64,000 bases of DNA from Ptiloglossa arizonensis (lineage: Eukaryota; Arthropoda; Insecta; Hymenoptera; Colletidae). Each line of letters opens with the position of its first letter. Positions within the stretch are counted from its first letter, which is position 1. A model generated the notes under the pieces. The model saw only the letters and a program-made list of their open reading frames with translations. It had not been told where the DNA came from and ran no database searches. The position numbers and the translations under genes were made by a program. This document shows, piece by piece, positions 30,091 through 45,714 of this stretch. The DNA lies in assembly GCF_051014685.1 (NCBI RefSeq), contig NW_027478783.1, forward strand, positions 434,001 through 498,000, written 5' to 3'.

Positions 30091-32141
30091 GTATAACGTT
30101 TAACGTGTATCGTATAACATATGACGTATAACGTATAACGTATAACGTATAACGTATAGCGTATAACGTATAACATATAACGTATAACGAATAACGTATA
30201 ACGCATAACGCATAACGTATAACGGATAACGTATAACGTATAACGTATAACGTATAACGTATAACGTATAACGTATAACGTATAACGTATAACGTATAAC
30301 GTATAACATATAGCGTGTAACGTATAACGTGTAACGTATAACGTATAACGTATAACGTATAACGTATAACGTATAACGTATGACGTATAACGTATAACGT
30401 ATAACGTATAACGTGTAACGAAGAACTTATAAGGATTAACGTAAAACGTATGACGTATTACATATAACGTATAACGCATAACGTACAACGTATAACGTAT
30501 AACGCATAACGTATAACGTATAACGCATAACGTATAACGTATAACGTATAACGTATAACGTACGACGTATAACGTATAAGGTACAACGCATAACGTATAA
30601 CGTATAACGTACAACGTGTAAAGCATAACGTATAACGTACAACGTATAACGCAGAACGTATAACGTATAACGCATAACGTATAACGTATAACGTATAACG
30701 TATAACGTATAACGTATAGCGTGTAACGTATAACGTATAACGTATAGCGTATAACGTATAACATATAACGTATAACGAATAACGTATAACGCATAACGCA
30801 TAACGTATAACGGATAACGTATAACGTATAACGTATAACGTATAACGTATAACGTATAACGTATAACGTATAACGTATAACGTATAACGTATAACATATA
30901 GCGTGTAACGTATAACGTGTAACGTATAACGTATAACGTATAACGTATAACGTATAACGTATAACGTATGACGTATAACGTATAACGTATAACGTATAAC
31001 GTGTAACGAAGAACTTATAAGGATTAACGTAAAACGTATGACGTATTACATATAACGTATAACGCATAACGTACAACGTATAACGTATAACGTATAACGT
31101 ATAACGTATAACGTATAACGTATAACGTACAACGTATAAAGCATAACGTATAACGTATAACGTATAACGTATAACGTATAACGGGTATCGTATAACCTAT
31201 GACGTATAACGTATAACGTATAACGTATAACGCGTAACGAAGAACGTATTACGAATAACGTAAAAGGTATGACGTATTACATACTACGTATAACGTATAA
31301 CGTGTATCGTATAACCTATGACGTATGACGTATAACGTATAACGTATAACGTACAACGTATAACGTATAACATATAACGCATAACGCATAACGTATAACG
31401 TATAGCGTATAACGTATAACGGATAACGTATAACGTATATCGTATAAGGTATAACGTCTAACGTATAACGTATAACGTGTAACGTATAACGCATAACGTA
31501 TTACGTATAACGTATAACGTATAACGTATAACGTATAACGTATAACGTATAACGTATAACGTATAATGTATAACGTATAACGTATAACGTATAACGTATA
31601 ACGTGTATCGTATAACCTATGACGTATAACGTATAACGTATAACGTATAACGCGTAACGAAGAACGTATAACGAATAACGTAAAAGGTATGACGTATTAC
31701 ATATTACGTATAACGTTTAACGTGTATCGTATAACCTATGACGTATGACGTATAACGTATAACGTATAACGTACAACGTATAACGTATAACGTATAACGT
31801 ATAACGCATAACGTATAACGTATAACGTATAACGTATAACGGATTACGTATAACGTATATCGTATAAGGTATAACGTATAACGTATAACGTATAACGTAT
31901 AACGTATAACGTATAACGTATAACGCGTAACGAAGAACGTATAACGAATAACGTATAACGTATAACGTATAACGTATAACGTATAACGTATAAAGTATAA
32001 CGTATAGCGTATAACGTATAACGTATAACGTATAACGTATAACGTATAACGTATAACGTATAACGTATAACGTTTAACGTATAACGCGTAACGAAGAACG
32101 TATAACGAATAACGTAAAACGTATAACGTATTATATATTAC
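30091..32141. repeat. Cassette 12 of Domain I
   Basis: Order is C 30,420, C 31,008, B 31,239, B 31,659, P 31,932, T 32,093. No D is present, although C to B is still 231 bp and B to B 420 bp. The first copy of the CTATGAC variant reads ATATGAC here (about 30,119). A local unit GGGTATC is at 31,183, and the T module contains GTATTAT, a CpG-destroying change. Confidence 0.75.
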
Positions 32142-34430
32142 GTATAACGTTTAACGTGTATCGTATAACCTATGACGTATAACGTATAACGTATAACGTA
32201 TAACGTATAGCGTATAACGTATAACATATAACGTATAACGAATAACGTATAACGCATAACGCATAACGTATAACGGATAACGTATAACGTATAACGTATA
32301 ACGTATAACGTATAACGTATAACGTATAACGTATAACGTATAACGTATAACGTATAACATATAGCGTGTAACGTATAACGTGTAACGTATAACGTATAAC
32401 GTATAACGTATAACGTATAACGTATAACGTATAACGTATAACGTATAACGTATAACGTATAACGTATAACGTGTAACGAAGAACTTATAAGGATTAACGT
32501 AAAACGTATGACGTATTACATATAACGTATAACGCATAACGTACAACGTATAACGTATAACGCATAACGTATAACGTATAACGCATAACGTATAACGTAT
32601 AACGTATAACGTATAACGTACGACGTATAACGTATAACGTACAACGTATAACGTATAACGTATAACGTACAACGTGTAAAGCATAACGTATAACGTACAA
32701 CGTATAACGCAGAACGTATAACGTATAACGCATAACGTATAACGTATAACGTATAACGTATAACGTATAACGTATAGCGTGTAACGTATAACGTGTAACG
32801 TATAACGTATAACGTATAACGTATAACGTATAACGTATAACGTATAACGTATAACGTATAACGTATAACGTATAACGTATAACTTATAACGTATAACGTA
32901 TAACGTATAACGTATATCGTATAACGTATAACGTATAACGTATAACGTATAACGTATAACGTATACCGCGTAACGAAGAACGTATAGCGAATAACTTAGA
33001 AGGTATAACGTATAACGTATAACGTACAACATATAACGTATAACGTACGACGTATAACGTATAACGTACAACGTGTAAAGCATAACGTATAACGTACAAC
33101 GTATAACGCAGAACGTATAAAGTATAACGCATAACGTATAACGTATAACGTATAACGTATAACGTATAACGTATAACATATAGCGTGTAACGTATAACGT
33201 GTAACGTATAACGTATAACGTATAACGTATAACGTATAACGTATAACGTATGACGTATAACGTATAACGTATAACGTATAACGTGTAACGAAGAACTTAT
33301 AAGGATTAACGTAAAACGTATGACGTATTACATATAACGTATAACGCATAACGTACAACGTATAACGTATAACGTATAACGTATAACGTATAACGTATAA
33401 CGTATAACGTACAACGTATAAAGCATAACGTATAACGTATAACGTATAACGTATAACGTATAACGTGTATCGTATAACCTATGACGTATAACGTATAACG
33501 TATAACGTATAACGCGTAACGAAGAACGTATAACGAATAACGTAAAAGGTATGACGTATTACATACTACGTATAACGTATAACGTGTATCGTATAACCTA
33601 TGACGTATGACGTATAACGTATAACGTATAACGTACAACGTATAACGTATAACGGATAACGTATAACGTATATCGTATAAGGTATAACGTCTAACGTATA
33701 ACGTATAACGTGTAACGTATAACGCATAACGTATTACGTATAACGTATAACGTATAACGTATAACGTATAACGTATAACGTATAACGTATAACGTATAAC
33801 GTATAACGTATAACGTATAACGTATAACGTATAACGTATAACGTGTATCGTATAACCTATGACGTATAACGTATAACGTATAACGTATAACGCGTAACGA
33901 AGAACGTATAACGAATAACGTAAAAGGTATGACGTATTACATACTACGTATAACGTATAACGTGTATCGTATAACCTATGACGTATGACGTATAACGTAT
34001 AACGTGTATCGTATAACCTATGACGTATGACGTATAACGTATAACGTATAACGTACAACGTATAACGTATAACGTATAACGTATAACGCATAACGTATAA
34101 CGTATAACGTATAACGTATAACGGATTACGTATAACGTATATCGTATAAGGTATAACGTATAACGTATAACGTATAACGTATAACGTATAACGTATAACG
34201 TATAACGCGTAACGAAGAACGTATAACGAATAACGTATAACGTATAACGTATAACGTATAACGTATAACGTATAAAGTATAACGTATAGCGTATAACGTA
34301 TAACGTATAACGTATAACGTATAACGTATAACGTATAACGTATAACGTATAACGTATAACGTTTAACGTATAACGCGTAACGAAGAACGTATAACGAATA
34401 ACGTAAAACGTATAACGTATTACATATTAC
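32142..34430. repeat. Cassette 13 of Domain I, last with a D landmark
   Basis: Order is C 32,478, D 32,975, C 33,290, B 33,521, B 33,899, P 34,214, T 34,382. The front half (C, D, C, B at 336, 833, 1,148 and 1,379 bp from the start) matches the cassette at 6,907 within one unit. The D here has TTAGAAG instead of TTAAAAG, a change not seen in the other D copies. Confidence 0.77.
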
Positions 34431-37400
34431 GTATAACGTTTAACGTGTATCGTATAACCTATGACGTATAACGTATAACGTATAACGTATAACGTATAGC
34501 GTATAACGTATAACATATAACGTATAACGAATAACGTATAACGCATAACGCATAACGTATAACGGATAACGTATAACGTATAACGTATAACGTATAACGT
34601 ATAACGTATAACGTATAACGTATAACGTATAACGTATAACGTATAACATATAGTGTGTAACGTATAACGTGTAACGTATAACGTATAACGTATAACGTAT
34701 AACGTATAACGTATAACGTATGACGTATAACGTATAACGTATAACGTATAACGTGTAACGAAGAACTTATAAGGATTAACGTAAAACGTATGAAGTATTA
34801 CATATAACGTATAACGCATAACGTACAACGTATAACGTATAACGCATAACGTATAACTTATAACGCATAACGTATAACGTATAACGTATAACGTATAACG
34901 TACGACGTATAACGTATAACGTACAACGTATAACGTATAACGTATAACGTACAACGTGTAAAGCATAACGTATAACGTACAACGTATAACGCAGAACGTA
35001 TAACGTATAACGCATAACGTATAACGTATAACGTATAACGTATAACGTATAACGTATAACGTATAGCGTGTAACGTATAACGTGTAACGTATAACGTATA
35101 ACGTATAACGTATAACGTATTACGTATAACGTATTACGTATAACTTATAACGTATAACGTATAACGTATAACGTATAACGTATAACGTATAACGTATAAC
35201 GTATAACGTATAACGTATAACGTATAACGTATAACGTATAACGTATAACGCATAACGTATAACGCATAACGCATAACGTATAACGGATAACGTATAACGT
35301 ATAACGTATAACGTATAACGTATAACGTATAACGTATAACGTATAACGTATAACGTATAACGTATAACGTATAACGTATAACGTATAACGTATAACGTAT
35401 AACGTATAACGCATAACGTATAACGTATAACGTATAACGTATAACGTATAACGTATAACGCGTAACGAAGAACGTATAACGAATAACTTAAAAGGTATAA
35501 CGCATAACGTATAACGTACAACGTATAACGTATAACGTACGACGTATAACGTATAACGTACAACGCATAACGTATAACGTATAACGTACAACGTGTAAAG
35601 CATAACGTATAACGTATAACGTATAACGTATAACGTATAACGTATAACGTATAACGTATAACATATAGTGTGTAACGTATAACGTGTAACGTATAACGTA
35701 TAACGTATAACGTATAACGTATAACGTATAACGTATTACGTATAACGTATTACGTATAACTTATAACGTATAACGTATAACGTATAACGTATAACGTATA
35801 ACGTATAACGTATAACGTATAACGTATAACGTATAACGTATAACGTATAACGTATAACGTATAACGTATAACGTATAACGCATAACGTATAACGCATAAC
35901 GCATAACGTATAACGGATAACGTATAACGTATAACGTATAACGTATAACGTATAACGTATAACGTATAACGTATAACGTATAACATATAGTGTGTAACGT
36001 ATAACGTGTAACGTATAACGTACGACGTATAACGTATAACGTACAACGCATAACGTATAACGTATAACGTACAACGTGTAAAGCATAACGTATAACGTAT
36101 AACGTATAACGTATAACGTATAACGCATAACGTATAACGTATAACGCATAACGTATAACGTATAACGTATAACGTATAACGTACGACGTATAACGTATAA
36201 CGTATAACGTATAACGTATAGCGTATAACGTATAACATATAACGTATAACGAATAACGTATAACGCATAACGCATAACGTATAACGGATAACGTATAACG
36301 TATAACGTATAACGTATAACGTATAACGTATAACGTATAACGTATAACGTATAACGTATAACGTATAACATATAGTGTGTAACGTATAACGTGTAACGTA
36401 TAACGTATAACGTATAACGTATAACGTATAACGTATAACGTATGACGTATAACGTATAACGTATAACGTATAACGTATAACGTATAACGTATAACGTATA
36501 ACGTATGACGTATAACGTATAACGTATAACGTATAACGTGTAACGAAGAACTTATAAGGATTAACGTAAAACGTATGAAGTATTACATATAACGTATAAC
36601 GCATAACGTACAACGTATAACGTATAACGCATAACGTATAACGTATAACGCATAACGTATAACGTATAACGTATAACGTATAACGTACGACGTATAACGT
36701 ATAACGTACAACGTATAACGTATAACGTATAACGTACAACGTGTAAAGCATAACGTATAACGTACAACGTATAACGCAGAACGTATAACGTATAACGCAT
36801 AACGTATAACGTATAACGTATAGCGTATAACGTATAACGTATAACGTATAGCGTGTAACGTATAACGTGTAACGTATAACGTATAACGTATAACGTATAA
36901 CGTATTACGTATAACGTATTACGTATAACTTATAACGTATAACGTATAACGTATAACGTATAACGTATAACGTATAACGTATAACGTATAACGTATAACG
37001 TATAACGTATAACGTATAACGTATAACGTATAACGTATAACGTATAACGCATAACGTATAACGCATAACGCATAACGTATAACGGATAACGTATAACGTA
37101 TAACGTATAACGTATAACGTATAACGTATAACGTATAACGTATAACGTATAACGTATAACGTATAACGTATAACGTATAACGTATAACGTATAACGTATA
37201 ACGTATAACGTATAACGTATAACGCATAACGTATAACGTATAACGTATAACGTATAACGTATAACGTATAACGCGTAACGAAGAACGTATAACGAATAAC
37301 TTAAAAGGTATAACGCATAACGTATAACGTACAACGTATAACGTATAACGTACGACGTATAACGTATAACGTACAACGCATAACGTATAACGTATAACGT

Positions 37401-39414
37401 ACAACGTGTAAAGCATAACGTATAACGTATAACGTATAACGTATAACGTATAACGTATAACGTATAACGTATAGCGTATAACGCGTAACGAAGAACGTAT
37501 AACGAATAACTTAAAAGGTATAACGTATAACGTATAACGTACAACGTATAACGTATAACGTACGACGTATAACGTATAACGTACAACGCATAACGTATAA
37601 CGTATAACGTACAACGTGTAAAGCATAACGTATAACGTATAACGTATAACGTATAACGTATAACGTATAACGTACAACGTGTAAAGCATAACGTATAACG
37701 TACAACGTATAACGCAGAACGTATAACGTATAACGCATAACGTATAACGTATAACGTATAACGTATAACGTATAACGTATAACGTATAACGTATAACGTA
37801 TAACGTATAACGTATAACGTATAACGTATGACGTATAACGTATAACGTATAACGTATAACGTGTAACGAAGAGCGTATAAGGATTAACGTAAAACGTATG
37901 ACGTATTACATATAACGTATAACGCATAACGTACAACGTATAACGTATAACGTATAGCGTATAACGTATAACGTATAACGTACAACGTATAAAGCATAAC
38001 GTATAACGTACAACGTATAACGCGTAACGTATAACGTACAACGTATAAAGCATAACGTATAACGTACAACGTATAACGCGTAACGTATAACGTATAACGT
38101 ATAACGTATAACGTATAACGTATAACGTATAACGTATAACGTATAACGTATAACGTATAACGTATAACGTATAACTTATAACGTATAACGTATAACGTAT
38201 AACGTATAACGTATATTGTATAACGTATAACGTATTACGTATAACTTATAACGTATAACGTATAACGTATAACGTATAACGTATAACGTATAACGTGTAA
38301 CGTATAACGTATAACGTATAACGTATAACGTATTACGTATAACGTATTACGTATAACTTATAACGTATAACGTATAACGTATAACGTATAACGTATAACG
38401 TATAACGTATAACGTATAACGTATAACGTATAACGTATAACGTATAACGTATAACGTATAACGTATAACGTATAACGCATAACGCATAACGTATAACGGA
38501 TAACGTATAACGTATAACGTATAACGTATAACGTATAACGTATAACGTATAACGTATAACGTATAACGTATAACGTATAACGTATAACGTATAACGTATA
38601 ACGTATAACGTATAACGTATAACGCATAACGTATAACGTATAACGTATAACGTATAACGTATAACGTATAACGCGTAACGAAGAACGTATAACGAATAAC
38701 TTAAAAGGTATAACGTATAACGTATAACGTACAACGTATAACGTATAACGTACGACGTATAACGTATAACGTACAACGCATAACGTATAACGTATAACGT
38801 ACAACGTGTAAAGCATAACGTATAACGTATAACGTATAACGTATAACGTATAACGTATAACGTATAACGTATAGCGTATAACGCGTAACGAAGAACGTAT
38901 AACGAATAACGTAAAAGGTATGACGTATTACATACTACGTATAACGTAAAACGTGTATCGTATAACCTATGACGTATGACGTATAACGTATAACGTATAA
39001 CGTACAACGTATAACGTATAACGTATAACGTATAACGCATAACGTATAACGTATAACGTATAACGTATAACGGATTACGTATAACGTATATCGTATAAGG
39101 TATAACGTATAACGTATAACGTATAACGTATAACGTATAACGTATAACGTATAACGCGTAACGAAGAACGTATAACGAATAACGTATAACGTATAACGTA
39201 TAACGTATAACGTACAACGTATAACGCGTAACGTATAACGTATAACGTATAACGTATAAAGTATAACGTATAGCGTATAACGTATAACGTATAACGTATA
39301 ACGTATAACGTATAACGTATAACGTATAACGTATAACGTATAACGTTTAACGTATAACGCGTAACGAAGAACGTATAACGAATAACGTAAAACGTATAAC
39401 GTATTACATATTAC
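34431..39414. repeat. Cassette 14, transition into Domain II
   Basis: Order is C 34,760, E 35,467, C 36,545, E 37,280, E 37,490, F 37,868, E 38,680, B 38,890, P 39,163, T 39,366. The first CATATAGTGTGT appears at about 34,646, and the first double GTATTAC marker at 35,117. Bases from about 37,460 to 40,500 are repeated near 43,750 to 46,800 at an offset of 6,286 to 6,300 bp, including the rare unit GTATATT at 38,211 and 44,497. Confidence 0.77.
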
Positions 39415-41934
39415 GTATAACGTTTAACGTGTATCGTATAACCTATGACGTATAACGTATAACGTATAACGTATAACGTATAGCGTATAACGTATAACAT
39501 ATAACGTATAACGAATAACGTATAACGCATAACGCATAACGTATAACGGATAACGTATAACGTATAACGTATAACGTATAACGTATAACGTATAACGTAT
39601 AACGTATAACGTATAACGTATAACATATAGTGTGTAACGTATAACGTGTAACGTATAACGTATAACGTATAACGTATAACGTATAACGTATAACGTATGA
39701 CGTATAACGTATAACGTATAACGTATAACGTGTAACGAAGAACTTATAAGGATTAACGTAAAACGTATGACGTATTACATATAACGTATAACGCATAACG
39801 TACAACGTATAACGTATAACGCATAACGTATAACGTATAACGCATAACGTATAACGTATAACGTATAACGTATAACGTACGACGTATAACGTATAACGTA
39901 CAACGTATAACGTATAACGTATAACGTACAACGTGTAAAGCATAACGTATAACGTACAACGTATAACGCAGAACGTATAACGTATAACGCATAACGTATA
40001 ACGTATAACGTATAACGTATAACGTATAACGTATAACGTATAGCGTGTAACGTATAACGTGTAACGTATAACGTATAACGTATAACGTATAACGTATTAC
40101 GTATAACGTATTACGTATAACTTATAACGTATAACGTATAACGTATAACGTATAACGTATAACGTATAACGTATAACGTATAACGTATAACGTATAACGT
40201 ATAACGTATAACGTATAACGTATAACGTATAACGCATAACGTATAACGCATAACGCATAACGTATAACGGATAACGTATAACGTATAACGTATAACGTAT
40301 AACGTATAACGTATAACGTCTAACGTATAACGTATAACGTATAACGTATAACGTATAACGTATAACGTATAACGTATAACGTATAACGTATAACGCATAA
40401 CGTATAACGTATAACGTATAACGTATAACGTATAACGTATAACGCGTAACGAAGAACGTATAACGAATAACTTAAAAGGTATAACGTATAACGTATAACG
40501 TACAACGTATAACGTATAACGTACGACGTATAACGTATAACGTACAACGCATAACGTATAACGTATAACGTACAACGTGTAAAGCATAACGTATAACGTA
40601 TAACGTATAACGTATAACGTATAACGTATAACGTATAACGTATAACGTATAACGTATAACGTATAACGTATAACGCATAACGTATAACGCATAACGCATA
40701 ACGTATAACGGATAACGTATAACGTATAACGTATAACGTACGACGTATAACGTATAACGTACAACGCATAACGTATAACGTATAACGTACAACGTGTAAA
40801 GCATAACGTATAACGTATAACGTATAACGTATAACGTATAACGTATAACGTATAACGTACAACGTGTAAAGCATAACGTATAACGTACAACGTATAACGC
40901 AGAACGTATAACGTATAACGCATAACGTATAACGTATAACGTATAACGTATAACGTATAACGTATAACGTATAACGTATAACGTATAACGTATAGCGTAT
41001 AACGTATAACGTATAACGTATGACGTATAACGTCTAACGTATAACGTATAACGTGTAACGAAGAGCGTATAAGGATTAACGTAAAACGTATGACGTATTA
41101 CATATAACGTATAACGCATAACGTACAACGTATAACGTATAACGTATAGCGTATAACGTATAACGTATAACGTACAACGTATAAAGCATAACGTATAACG
41201 TACAACGTATAACGCGTAACGTATAACGTACAACGTATAAAGCATAACGTATAACGTACAACGTATAACGCGTAACGTATAACGTATAACGTATAACGTA
41301 TAACGTATAACGTATAACGTATAACGTATAACGTATAACGTATAACGTATAACGTATAACGTATAACTTATAACGTATAACGTATAACGTATAACGTATA
41401 ACGTATAATGTATAACGTATAACGTATTACGTATAACTTATAACGTATAACGTATAACGTATAACGTATAACGTATAACGCATAACGTATAACGTATAAC
41501 GTATAACGTATAACGGATTACGTATAACGTATATCGTATAAGGTATAACGTATAACGTACAACGTATAACGTATAACGTATAACGTATAACGCATAACGT
41601 ATAACGTATAACGTATAACGTATAACGGATTACGTATAACGTATATCGTATAAGGTATAACGTATAACGTATAACGTATAACGTATAACGTATAACGTAT
41701 AACGTATAACGCGTAACGAAGAACGTATAACGAATAACGTATAACGTATAACGTATAACGTATAACGTATAACGTATAAAGTATAACGTATAGCGTATAA
41801 CGTATAACGTATAACGTATAACGTATAACGTATAACGTATAACGTATAACGTATAACGTATAACGTTTAACGTATAACGCGTAACGAAGAACGTATAACG
41901 AATAACGTAAAACGTATAACGTATTACATATTAC
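39415..41934. repeat. Cassette 15, Domain II, short form
   Basis: Order is C 39,737, E 40,451, F 41,060, P 41,718, T 41,886. C to E is 714 bp, as in the cassette at 41,935. Compared with the cassettes on either side it has only one E before F and no B, so it reads as a deleted version. The region just before P contains a duplicated GGATTAC to GTATAAG stretch at about 41,515 and 41,627. Confidence 0.75.
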
Positions 41935-44900
41935 GTATAACGTTTAACGTGTATCGTATAACCTATGACGTATAACGTATAACGTATAACGTATAACGTA
42001 TAGCGTATAACGTATAACATATAACGTATAACGAATAACGTATAACGCATAACGCATAACGTATAACGGATAACGTATAACGTATAACGTATAACGTATA
42101 ACGTATAACGTATAACGTATAACGTATAACGTATAACGTATAACGTATAACATATAGTGTGTAACGTATAACGTGTAACGTATAACGTATAACGTATAAC
42201 GTATAACGTATAACGTATAACGTATGACGTATAACGTATAACGTATAACGTATAACGTGTAACGAAGAACTTATAAGGATTAACGTAAAACGTATGACGT
42301 ATTACATATAACGTATAACGCATAACGTACAACGTATAACGTATAACGCATAACGTATAACGTATAACGCATAACGTATAACGTATAACGTATAACGTAT
42401 AACGTACGACGTATAACGTATAACGTACAACGTATAACGTATAACGTATAACGTACAACGTGTAAAGCATAACGTATAACGTACAACGTATAACGCAGAA
42501 CGTATAACGTATAACGCATAACGTATAACGTATAACGTATAACGTATAACGTATAACGTATAACGTATAGCGTGTAACGTATAACGTGTAACGTATAACG
42601 TATAACGTATAACGTATAACGTATTACGTATAACGTATTACGTATAACTTATAACGTATAACGTATAACGTATAACGTATAACGTATAACGTATAACGTA
42701 TAACGTATAACGTATAACGTATAACGTATAACGTATAACGTATAACGTATAACGTATAACGTATAACGCTTAACGTATAACGCATAACGCATAACGTATA
42801 ACGGATAACGTATAACGTATAACGTATAACGTATAACGTATAACGTATAACGTATAACGTATAACGTATAACGTATAACGTATAACGTATAACGTATAAC
42901 GTATAACGTATAACGTATAACGCATAACGTATAACGTATAACGTATAACGTATAACGTATAACGTATAACGCGTAACGAAGAACGTATAACGAATAACTT
43001 AAAAGGTATAACGTATAACGTATAACGTACAACGTATAACGTATAACGTACGACGTATAACGTATAACGTACAACGCATAACGTATAACGTATAACGTAT
43101 AACGTATAACGTATAACGTATAACGTATAACGTATAACGTATAACGTATAACGTATAACGTATAACGTATAACGTATAACGTATAACGTATAACGTATAA
43201 CGCATAACGTATAACGCATAACGCATAACGTATAACGTATAACGTATAACGTATAACGTATAACGTATAACGTATAACGTATAACGTATAACGCATAACG
43301 TATAACGCATAACGCATAACGTATAACGTATAACGTATAACGCATAACGTATAACGCATAACGCATAACGTATAACGGATAACGTATAACGTATAACGTA
43401 TAACGTATAACGTATAACGTATAACGTATAACGTATAACGTATAACGTATAACGTATAACGTATAACGTATAACGTATAACGTATAACGTATAACGTATA
43501 ACGTATAACGTATAACGTATAACGTATTACGTATAACGTATTACGTATAACTTATAACGTATAACGTATAACGTATAACGTATAACGTATAACGTATAAC
43601 GTATAACGTACAACGTATAACGTATAACGTACGACGTATAACGTATAACGTACAACGCATAACGTATAACGTATAACGTACAACGTGTAAAGCATAACGT
43701 ATAACGTATAACGTATAACGTATAACGTATAACGTATAACGTATAACGTATAACGTATAGCGTATAACGCGTAACGAAGAACGTATAACGAATAACTTAA
43801 AAGGTATAACGTATAACGTATAACGTACAACGTATAACGTATAACGTACGACGTATAACGTATAACGTACAACGCATAACGTATAACGTATAACGTACAA
43901 CGTGTAAAGCATAACGTATAACGTATAACGTATAACGTATAACGTATAACGTATAACGTACAACGTGTAAAGCATAACGTATAACGTACAACGTATAACG
44001 CAGAACGTATAACGTATAACGCATAACGTATAACGTATAACGTATAACGTATAACGTATAACGTATAACGTATAACGTATAACGTATAACGTATAACGTA
44101 TAACGTATAACGTATGACGTATAACGTATAACGTATAACGTATAACGTGTAACGAAGAGCGTATAAGGATTAACGTAAAACGTATGACGTATTACATATA
44201 ACGTATAACGCATAACGTACAACGTATAACGTATAACGTATAGCGTATAACGTATAACGTATAACGTACAACGTATAAAGCATAACGTATAACGTACAAC
44301 GTATAACGCGTAACGTATAACGTACAACGTATAAAGCATAACGTATAACGTACAACGTATAACGCGTAACGTATAACGTATAACGTATAACGTATAACGT
44401 ATAACGTATAACGTATAACGTATAACGTATAACGTATAACGTATAACGTATAACGTATAACTTATAACGTATAACGTATAACGTATAACGTATAACGTAT
44501 ATTGTATAACGTATAACGTATTACGTATAACTTATAACGTATAACGTATAACGTATAACGTATAACGTATAACGTATAACGTGTAACGTATAACGTATAA
44601 CGTATAACGTATAACGTATTACGTATAACGTATTACGTATAACTTATAACGTATAACGTATAACGTATAACGTATAACGTATAACGTATAACGTATAACG
44701 TATAACGTATAACGTATAACGTATAACGTATAACGTATAACGTATAACGTATAACGTATAACGTATAACGCATAACGCATAACGCATAACGTATAACGGA
44801 TAACGTATAACGTATAACGTATAACGTATAACGTATAACGTATAACGTATAACGTATAACGTATAACGTATAACGTATAACGTATAACGTATAACGTATA

Positions 44901-45714
44901 ACGTATAACGTATAACGTATAACGCATAACGTATAACGTATAACGTATAACGTATAACGTATAACGTATAACGCGTAACGAAGAACGTATAACGAATAAC
45001 TTAAAAGGTATAACGTATAACGTATAACGTACAACGTATAACGTATAACGTACGACGTATAACGTATAACGTACAACGCATAACGTATAACGTATAACGT
45101 ACAACGTGTAAAGCATAACGTATAACGTATAACGTATAACGTATAACGTATAACGTATAACGTATAACGTATAGCGTATAACGCGTAACGAAGAACGTAT
45201 AACGAATAACGTAAAAGGTATGACGTATTACATACTACGTATAACGTATAACGTGTATCGTATAACCTATGACGTATGACGTATAACGTATAACGTATAA
45301 CGTACAACGTATAACGTATAACGTATAACGTATAACGCATAACGTATAACGTATAACGTATAACGTATAACGGATTACGTATAACGTATATCGTATAAGG
45401 TATAACGTATAACGTATAACGTATAACGTATAACGTATAACGTATAACGTATAACGGGTAACGAAGAACGTATAACGAATAACGTATAACGTATAACGTA
45501 TAACGTATAACGTACAACGTATAACGCGTAACGTATAACGTATAACGTATAACGTATAAAGTATAACGTATAGCGTATAACGTATAACGTATAACGTATA
45601 ACGTATAACGTATAACGTATAACGTATAACGTATAACGTATAACGTTTAACGTATAACGCGTAACGAAGAACGTATAACGAATAACGTAAAACGTATAAC
45701 GTATTACATATTAC
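41935..45714. repeat. Cassette 16, Domain II, last cassette closed by a T landmark
   Basis: Order is C 42,264, E 42,978, E 43,776, F 44,154, E 44,980, B 45,190, P 45,463, T 45,666. The second half repeats 37,490 to 39,414. P is preceded by GGGTAAC (45,456) where relatives have GCGTAAC. A unit not seen elsewhere, GCTTAAC, is at 42,768. No T landmark occurs to the right of this cassette. Confidence 0.77.

Larger units (their letters stand above)
1..34430. repeat. Domain I of the array (C, D, B, P, T landmarks)
   Basis: This subregion holds every D landmark (first 838, last 32,975) and 13 of the 16 T landmarks. Its diagnostic short variant is CATATAGCGTGT, for example at about 1,846 and 33,178, which changes to CATATAGTGTGT just after this domain. 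Cassettes are delimited by T landmarks and run from 1.6 to 4.6 kb. Recurrent spacings support common descent: D to C is usually 315 bp, C to B 231 bp, B to B 420 or 427 bp, and P to T most often 168 bp. Confidence 0.85.
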
